Assembly (NCBI GenBank): GCA_036897095.1
Contig: JAYMSP010002133.1
Coordinates: forward strand, 1-26,071
Source of the DNA: Plantago elongata
Lineage: Eukaryota > Streptophyta > Magnoliopsida > Lamiales > Plantaginaceae
Length of the DNA stretch: 26,071 nucleotides
Reading direction: 5' to 3'
Numbering within the stretch: the first letter of the stretch is position 1; each line of letters opens with the position of its first letter. The notes under the pieces are model-generated. The model was not told the origin of the DNA and did no database searches. It worked only from the letters and a program-made list of their open reading frames with translations. Below are positions 20,212-26,071 of the stretch, in pieces. Position numbers and translations under genes: made by a program.

Positions 20212-21136
20212 GCTTTTAGTATATACTCTGTTGTACTAATATTAGTGTTTTAAGAGCAAATACTCATGTTTTAAATTAATCTGTTGCTAATTTAATACTA
20301 TATATTACTGATTTTAGCTTATAACATAATTGTACTTCTAAAATGTGTAATTTTAGTTTTAAGATGTAACGTTACTATTTTAGTACTATATGCTATGGTT
20401 AGAATGCTTAGCGTTATAGTTTCAAATGGTTCTTATAAGATGTTTAATTGTAGCTTTAAGATATAATGTTATTATTTTAGGCATATATATTATGGTTTAA
20501 AAGGTTTGTGTTATTATTTCAAATGTTACTTATAAACTGTGTAATTGTAGTTTTAGACGGCATATGTTACTGATTTAATATGCGTAGTTATTGTTTTTAG
20601 GGTTTCTATTCCAAATTTTAAATCCCTCAAGGATAATGACGAACCCCTGAACCAACTGAACACCCTACAGAGGTACCGTCTTAATTAGGGTTTTGGGTTT
20701 AGGACGGTTCTAGTTAAGCGGTTTATATTACACTAAATATGCATAGTTAATTATTTTAATATCTATATTATAGTTTTTATGGTATTTGTTATATATAAAT
20801 TGAATGTGTATTATAGTTTTTAAAGATTATGTTGTTAATTTTGTGTTTTGTGCTAATATTTTTTAATGTGGTAATAAATTACTACTATATTATAGCCTTC
20901 TATTGTTTCAGAAACATAAATTAAGATTTTTAATAGGACATATTATTCTTTTAATCTTACGTGTTGTGGTCTTAACAGAGAATGTTGATGTCAAAGGATC
21001 ATTAAAATGTCTCACTGTTGTAACATGGCAAGAGTTAATAGAAGTGTATAAAGACACTACAATGAAGCAACAAGCAATCAACAAGGCGTCCTTCTTTTTT
21101 TTTTTTTATTCTTTCAATATGGTTTGTAATAATTGA

Positions 21137-22233
21137 ATCTTCAAGAATATTATTGTTCAATATATGGTGGTTTTAAAAGTCTGTGTTATTTATTTAAATT
21201 CATCAGTTACTGTTTTAATATTTTTTTGACATGTTACTGATTTAAAAAAAATGAAATGTTCATGTTAATTAAGGCTCTTAAAACTACAATGAACAATATT
21301 AAAACACAAATGTATCAACTTAAAACTATCAAGAAAAAAGATAGTTTGATTATCATAGACTCTTAAAAATACAATAAACTATCTTAAAAATCAACAAATC
21401 AACTTAAACTGTAACATAATTAATATTCGACATAATTGATATTCTTAACAGATCCGGTCAGATGTTTTAATTGAATTCGGCCTCTGACTGTAAAATGTCA
21501 TGACAGCGCGAAAACAATTATTTTTCTAGTTTTAGAGAAAAATTTCCTTTTTTGAAAATTTTAGCTTGTTTAATTAATATAATGTACATATAGTTATGCA
21601 CATTGATCCGTCTTTAAAAATTTCATTTATATACATCTATCTTCCAAAGGTTTATGGAATATTTTCCAAAAAAGTTATTGTTTTATATTTTCTCTTATAC
21701 TAAATGAAGCGGAATTTGGAAGGCCGTTGGTATTCAATAGACCAATGTAGGGTGTAGCAACCAAGGTCGTTGTCGTTGATACTTGTTACATAGCATTATT
21801 ATTGAAAGGAATGTGAAGAGGAATATTGATCCGGAGGAGAAGGTATCTATCCGACCTGGTATGGTATATTCGACCTACCATCCACCAACACTACAATAAA
21901 TTTGAACTTGGATCCGGAGTGATTCAAAGTACCTCAAAATTTGGACCATATATAAGTTATAGCATAATTTTCAAATTTAGGGGACTCGATTCTATGATAT
22001 ATCTCATTTGTCACTTCTCAAGTTGAGTTATTTATCGCACTACAACTACAACTACTTCTATTGAAGAGTACCGAGCCTCATCGTCAAATCACTAACCAGT
22101 TTGTTTCAAGTTAAATCGGACAAAATGAGGTCTAACCCTCACGTTTCTAATCTTCACAGGTTCAATCAATAGTTAATGTGCGTTATGCCGACCTAATACG
22201 ATTTTACCTCAACAAGTACGATCTTTTATTGTT
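21137..22233. other. AT-rich spacer with no recognised gene
   Basis: Minus-strand readings around 21180-21420 contain GTAGTTTTAAG and TTACTGTTTTAA motifs like those in 20270-20600, so this may be an inverted relative of that intron sequence. The frame at 21826-22026 has no family features. Confidence 0.4.
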
Positions 22234-22959
22234 GCCAAAAGAAATATTTTAGGTACACTACAATGTTGCTATGCCAATTTAGGTACTCTAGTTTGATATT
22301 ATCCGATTTGCATACACTATAACGACACCCGAACAAATTGAGATACGATTTTCAATTTTTCAACCAATTGACTAATTTTGACTGTTGACTCGGCCGAATT
22401 TTTTTGTCTCTTGACACGTGTCACTCTCAGATTAAATCTGGAAATTTATTTTTTTTAAATCAAAATTTATTTTATAAAATATAAATAATAATAATAAAAC
22501 ATAATTTATAAATTAAAATGAATCCAAATAAAAAAATGAATTTATTGTAGCAAACTAATTATATGGACCAATTAATGGTTAGGGTTCATAGGGTTTTTAG
22601 CCGTTCTAATTTTGTGCATTATTAATTTGCTACGGTAAATTTAATTTTTTATTTTTTATATTTGGATTCATTTTAATTTATAAATTATTATTTTTATGAT
22701 TTATTATTTAAAAAATAATTTTTTAATTTTTAAAGAAAATAAATTTTCAGATTTAATATAGGAGTGACACGTGTTAAGAGACTAAATTTTGGTGGAGTCA
22801 AATCAGTCAACAATCGCAATTAATCAATTGGCCGAAAAATTAGAAATTATATTTTAATTTGTTCGGGTGTTGTTATAGTGTATATTATTGGACTGTATTA
22901 AATTGGAGTACCTAAATTAACATAACAATATTGCAGTGTATTTAAAATATTTTTTTGCC
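22234..22959. mobile_element. Mutator-type MITE with ~320-bp inverted arms (near palindrome)
   Basis: Almost the whole 726 bp folds on itself: 22234 to about 22560 pairs with about 22625-22959. Matching pieces include AATTTAGGTACTCYA, ACACTATAACRACACCCGAA, GACACGTGTCACTC and ATTTATAAATTAAAATGAAT. The flanks TTTATTGTT (22225-22233) and TTTATTATT (22960-22968) form a 9-bp duplication with one mismatch, pointing to the Mutator superfamily. There is no coding capacity. The centre (around 22575-22610) is the only unpaired part. A transcript would form a long hairpin. Confidence 0.85.
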
Positions 22960-22968
22960 TTTATTATT

Positions 22969-23376
22969 TTATTTATCTTGAGTATTTAGTGTGATGTGAG
23001 TTGTTGCTTTTTGTTTATGTTCAATAGATTTTAGTTAGCGATTAGTTTATCTTTTGTGCATAACCTCAAGTATAAATGAGATTTAAGACGAAAATAATTT
23101 TTTTATTTTTCACTGTCATCTTCTTATGCGACTAATCTAGTCGAGCATTGCTGGACCATTTTTAAGGGACGGCTCTTTCAACAGTATTTATTGTGTTCAC
23201 AAGGTTTGAACCTCGAACCTCGCCCATCCACCGTTTGTTAAGATAAAAATATTGGTACTTGTATTGAAATGTAAATTTAGTATAACTTTTGTTCATATAC
23301 TACTTAAGTACTTATAGCAATCAGCCAATCACAAACCATCTTTAATCATATACACCAACTTTACATATGCCAACAT
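22969..23376. other. Spacer downstream of copy 3
   Basis: No gene recognised. GGTTCAAACC-like bases near 23205-23220 resemble a tRNA B box but no companion A box or tRNA fold was found. Confidence 0.4.
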
Positions 23377-23382
23377 TTTATT
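23377..23382 (-). terminator. Poly(A) signal candidate of copy 3
   Basis: AATAAA on the minus strand about 97 nt beyond the stop codon at 23479. Confidence 0.5.
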
Positions 23383-23478
23383 CATAAATTAAAATTTGAA
23401 TAAAAGAATTAATGACCATGATCACCACAAAGAAAATAAAATGAATGAATAGCTAGCTACAATATGACATGCATGAAG

Positions 23479-23952
23479 TTACAGTTCCTGGTCATCCTTA
23501 ACAACTCCAGCAATGTTTACTGTCTTAACCTTAAACCGCTCCAGCCTGACTCCATCAGAAGCTAAAAATTCATCATCCGGACCTCTCTCCATAATCATCA
23601 CATCATCGTCACTTTCTTCTTCCAAATCCAGATTCGCATTGATGTTTTTGACCATTTCTGAAACCGAACATCCCCTGAATTCATGCAATGCTTCGACATC
23701 CTTCTCAACCTTGGCAACGAACTTGTTGAACAGCATGTGTCCTTTTCCTTCTATTTTTCTCATAAATCCTCCTGCTAATGAATGGTCTTCTTTAGGAGAT
23801 TCGTCAATCCAACTTTCTTCATGATCATTAAACTCGTCGCAACTCTGGTTCAACATATAATCTTGAGGATCCATGTAACTGAATTCGGTGTCGTAAGCAT
23901 AAGATTGAGGAATCTGGGATTGAACTGGAGCTGAATATTCACTTGTGGGCAT
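23479..23952 (-). CDS. Small protein of the unrecognised three-member family, copy 3
   Basis: Encodes 157 residues, the same length as copy 1, without introns. It shares PKEDHSL (53-59), EGKGHMLFNKFVAKVE (68-83), EFRGCSVSEM (91-100), IMERG (120-124) and the C-terminal block ASDGVRLERFKVKTVNIAGV (131-150), ending VKDDQEL against VKQDQEQP in copy 1. The first ~50 residues are Tyr/Gln/Ser/Asp-rich and probably disordered. An acidic run LDLEEESDDD lies at 108-117. No signal peptide or membrane segment. An in-frame ATG at 24081 gives 43 extra residues, but it abuts the TATA-like box, so I chose 23952. It is about 7.6 kb from copy 2, with transposons filling the gap. Function is unknown. The opposite-strand frame 23513-23824 is a shadow. 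Confidence 0.8.
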   Translation of the reverse strand: MPTSEYSAPVQSQIPQSYAYDTEFSYMDPQDYMLNQSCDEFNDHEESWIDESPKEDHSLAGGFMRKIEGKGHMLFNKFVAKVEKDVEALHEFRGCSVSEMVKNINANLDLEEESDDDVMIMERGPDDEFLASDGVRLERFKVKTVNIAGVVKDDQEL

Positions 23953-24082
23953 TTCTTGCAATGAAATGTCTTGAGTATGGGAATTGCAAAGTGTAATCTG
24001 ATAGCTAGCTAGGTAATTTCTTTGTTGTTTGAAGGAATTGAATGAATAGAGAGAATAATGGGCATCCGTATTTATCATCAAA

Positions 24083-24090
24083 CATATATG
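24083..24090 (-). promoter_or_regulatory. TATA-like box of copy 3
   Basis: CATATATG on the minus strand, about 131-138 nt upstream of the chosen ATG. It overlaps the region of the longer frame's start at 24081, which would therefore not be in the message. Confidence 0.5.
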
Positions 24091-24107
24091 CCTTTCAAGG
24101 TTGTTTA

Positions 24108-24148
24108 GGTCGTTGACTATTCAAAAATGCTTCATCTTTGACAAGTAA
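24108..24148 (-). promoter_or_regulatory. W-box elements with shared element TCTTTGACAAGTAA
   Basis: GTCGTTGACTATTC contains TTGACT, and 24135-24148 is TCTTTGACAAGTAA, identical to 14035-14048 upstream of copy 1. The distance from element to TATA box is similar (about 45 bp here, 56 bp in copy 1). Confidence 0.65.
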
Positions 24149-24247
24149 AATAATACTCCAATAATAATTACTCCACATGTAACCAATCGCAAGTTCCCTT
24201 AGTTTAATTGTAATAATATGTTTCTTTAGTCAACTTGATAATTGCTA

Positions 24248-24407
24248 GGTGGCTGTTTGAATGGATATTTGAGTGGGCATTTGAATGGATTTTGATAAAA
24301 ATTGTGTTTGGATGGACATTTGAGTGAAGTATTTTAAGTGTATTTTAGGCTAAATCATTGTTAATCGAGCCAAATGGGGAATATTCAAATTCCCATCCAA
24401 ACACCCC
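24248..24407. mobile_element. PIF/Harbinger-like (Tourist-type) MITE, copy 1
   Basis: The left end GGTGGCTGTTTGAATGG pairs with the reverse complement of the right end GGGGTGTTTGGATGG. The 160-bp element is flanked by CTA on both sides (24245-24247 and 24408-24410), a 3-bp duplication as for PIF/Harbinger. The interior shares GTGTATTTTAGGCTAAATCA and ATCGAGCCAAAT with the copy at 25535. Confidence 0.7.
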
Positions 24408-24410
24408 CTA

Positions 24411-25534
24411 GAATTCTTGCCCTGAAAATATTTCATAATTCAATCTTTACAAGTATGTACCAATCTGCATGTTAAACTTTAATTGAATACAAATTCCTCC
24501 TAAAAGTATACAAAATTGTGAAAATCATACTAAAATGGATCCCGTGTGAAATGTACTTTTTACAATTGGTTTATGGATTCATTTCATTAGCAACATAGAT
24601 TAAGTGTAGTTATCAAAAAAGTGAAGCACGTAAATTAACACGCAGAGTATATTATATTTTAAATGGAATATAAGGAGTTAATAATTGTAATATTATACAT
24701 ATCGATTAATAATATATATATATATGAGAAAAAATACATTGATCATGATAAGCAACACAAAGCGTAAATCATTTAAGATTTGTGATTGTTGCATGGACTT
24801 ATTTCTTCAAATTTTGTTGATTAGATAGCCACCTAGGTGACGTTGTGAAAGTGAAGGGAGGCCGCTAGTGGATGTTGCCTTAAAATTGTATGACTGCGGG
24901 CGGCTATGACCGTATTATGGGAGACTACTATGTAATTAACTAAGATTAGTCCATACACAAATAGACAAGACCATCATTACCTAATACACGTTATTCCGTA
25001 CGTGAATGAAAATTGTCTTAATTTCAGCGCAATCCAATGTTTCATCAGTCTCTGTTTAATCCATATAACTCCATATATATGTATATATACCGATTAGAGT
25101 CAATCCCTATATAAGAAAAAACACCAACTCTATCTAGTTGATGCAAGTTCACAATCAATAATATTATACAAAGTTACCATTCAAAGAAGGAATGGAATGT
25201 ATATTAGGCAGAGGTTCCCCTAAATAAAAACAACAAAGAGGAAAAGATGAAATATAGTATGAATTAGTTGATTTTCATATCCAACGGAACAATATTTGCG
25301 ATCACATTGTGACGTTCGTTTTGTCCAATTCGTCTAACCAAAATAACTTTAAAATACACAGTAGATCTAAGCTATATTACTTAATTAATTTGTTCCTGAA
25401 TCTCCTGATCAGTCAATGAATTCCCTTGAATTGACCTGCTTGTTTTCCTGATTCTCAAGTTACAGGAAACTACAGAGGCTTTTTTTTAATTCAAAAGGTT
25501 CGTAATGTACAAACGAACTAGAAGAATTACCAAG
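24411..25534. other. AT-rich spacer with no recognised gene
   Basis: No supported coding frame. A (TA)n tract lies near 24710-24725. No terminal repeats with duplications were identified. Confidence 0.5.
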
Positions 25535-25692
25535 GGGCTGATTAGCATGGCATTCAAATGACTATTTGGATGAGATTTTGGTGAAATCGTGTTTGAAATA
25601 AAATTGAAATGAGGTATTTGAAATGTATTTTATGCCAAATCACTGTTCATCGAGCCAAATAGAACGATTTAAATGCTATGACAATCAGCCCC
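25535..25692. mobile_element. PIF/Harbinger-like MITE, copy 2
   Basis: The left end GGGCTGATTAGCATGGC pairs with the reverse complement of the right end GGGGCTGATTGTCATAGC. The 158-bp length and interior (ATGTATTTTATGCCAAATCA, TTCATCGAGCCAAATAG) match the copy at 24248. The flanks read AAG on both sides (25532-25534 and 25693-25695), though a run of G/C at the ends makes the exact boundary uncertain by one base. Confidence 0.65.
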
Positions 25693-25699
25693 AAGTACT

Positions 25700-25900
25700 T
25701 TCCTTTTTAATAGACTATATAATATCCTAGTTAGATTAGACATATCTATATTAATTAGAGTCATAGTTAGATTAGTCTTATTTTTCTAATTCCTAATTAG
25801 ATTAGATTCCTAATTAAATTAGACATAGCTTCTTATATTTTCTATACATACCCTACATCATTCTATGAATAAACACGATTGATAATTCAATAGTCTTACA
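25700..25900 (+). mobile_element. 3' part of an LTR of the right Copia copy
   Basis: This AT-rich stretch has repeated TTAGATTAGA motifs, ends in CA at 25900 and is directly followed by a primer-binding-site-like sequence. It contains TGAATAAACACGATTGAT, also present in reverse in the left Copia copy. No TG start is visible before the MITE that ends at 25692, so the LTR is truncated or interrupted. Confidence 0.65.
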
Positions 25901-26071
25901 TGGTATTAAGCCAAGTCCCGACCTCACGTCAATAAAGATAGCTTCTTCCTTCCCTCTTCCACCGATTGCTGCCTTCGACCTGCTCTTCTTCTTCTTTTTT
26001 TCTCTCTTCTTCCCCAAACAGCAACCTGCAATCTCGATTCCTCTCCCCCTGCTGATTTTCGATCCCTTGCC
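25901..26071 (+). mobile_element. Primer-binding site and leader of the right Copia copy
   Basis: TGGTATTAAGCC (25901-25912) is a variant of the tRNA-Met primer-binding site TGGTATCAGAGC. The following C/T-rich leader matches the left copy: 26009-26071 against the reverse complement of 1702-1763. The element continues beyond the window. Confidence 0.7.

Larger units (their letters stand above)
19522..21085 (+). pseudogene. Spliced gene or gene relic of unknown function with an acidic N-terminus
   Basis: Exon 1 (19522-19536) encodes MESNQ and stops at a good donor (CAG|GTAAAA). Exon 2 (19697-19763) follows an AG acceptor and encodes DVEEENDSDVEIIPDIEPLN, ending at TTT|GTACGT. Two further exon-like segments follow. 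20601-20672 is open as IPNFKSLKDNDEPLNQLNTL with TTTTTAG before it and AG|GTACC after it. 20979-21085 is open as ENVDVKGSLKCLTVV and TWQELIEVYKDTTMKQQAIN after CTTAACAG. The phases of these segments do not join without a shift, so an exon is missing from my model or the gene is dead. The start resembles a normal promoter and leader. I do not recognise the protein. Introns contain tandem repeats at 19793-20156. Confidence 0.5.

Noticed and set aside
23200..23225. Possible tRNA-like B box (GGTTCAAACC-type) suggesting a SINE or tRNA
   Set aside because: No A box at the right distance, no cloverleaf and no poly-A-type tail were found.

Overview
The window is nuclear DNA from a flowering plant, most likely a eudicot. 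It is AT-rich with long intergenic stretches. It holds one plant-specific AP2/ERF transcription factor gene, plant-type TATA boxes and poly(A) signals, GT-AG intron signals, and many decayed plant transposable elements (Copia, hAT, Mutator, PIF/Harbinger). I cannot name the species.

Layout. 1-1905 is a decayed Copia retrotransposon on the minus strand: integrase, GAG-pre-integrase and protease remnants, then leader and LTR traces. 2762-3298 is a non-autonomous hAT element with an 8-bp target duplication. 3535-6081 is repeat-rich: an array of short units ending in ATCATAG, then a minus-strand transcription-unit-like segment whose intron/exon block is tandemly duplicated. 6261-6490 is an LTR-like insertion with inverted ends, and 6905-7045 a small inverted-repeat element. 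8084-8781 holds dispersed copies of an ~80-bp segment. 9533-10167 is a broken Copia gag. 10986-11504 is an intact DREB-type ERF gene.

13441-24148 carries three minus-strand, intronless paralogues of a small protein family I do not recognise (13441-13914, 15420-15845, 23479-23952). Two of them encode exactly 157 residues once the start is placed downstream of a TATA box. The promoters of those two share an identical 14-bp element with a W-box core. The spacers between the paralogues are filled with a hAT MITE (16275-16425), an LTR element with a 5-bp duplication (16470-17648), a Mutator-type element with a 9-bp duplication (17722-18876), a spliced gene or gene relic (19522 to about 21085), and an almost palindromic Mutator-type MITE (22234-22959). 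Two related PIF/Harbinger-like MITEs lie at 24248-24407 and 25535-25692. The window ends in the LTR, primer-binding site and leader of a second Copia copy of the same family as the left-hand one, pointing the opposite way.

Working together: the sequence shows no operon-like logic. The most informative unit is the three-gene family. Its shared promoter element, with the W-box (WRKY-binding) core, suggests that at least two copies are co-regulated, possibly in a stress response; this is inference. The ERF gene is the only gene with a confidently known biochemical role, DNA binding to DRE/GCC-type elements.
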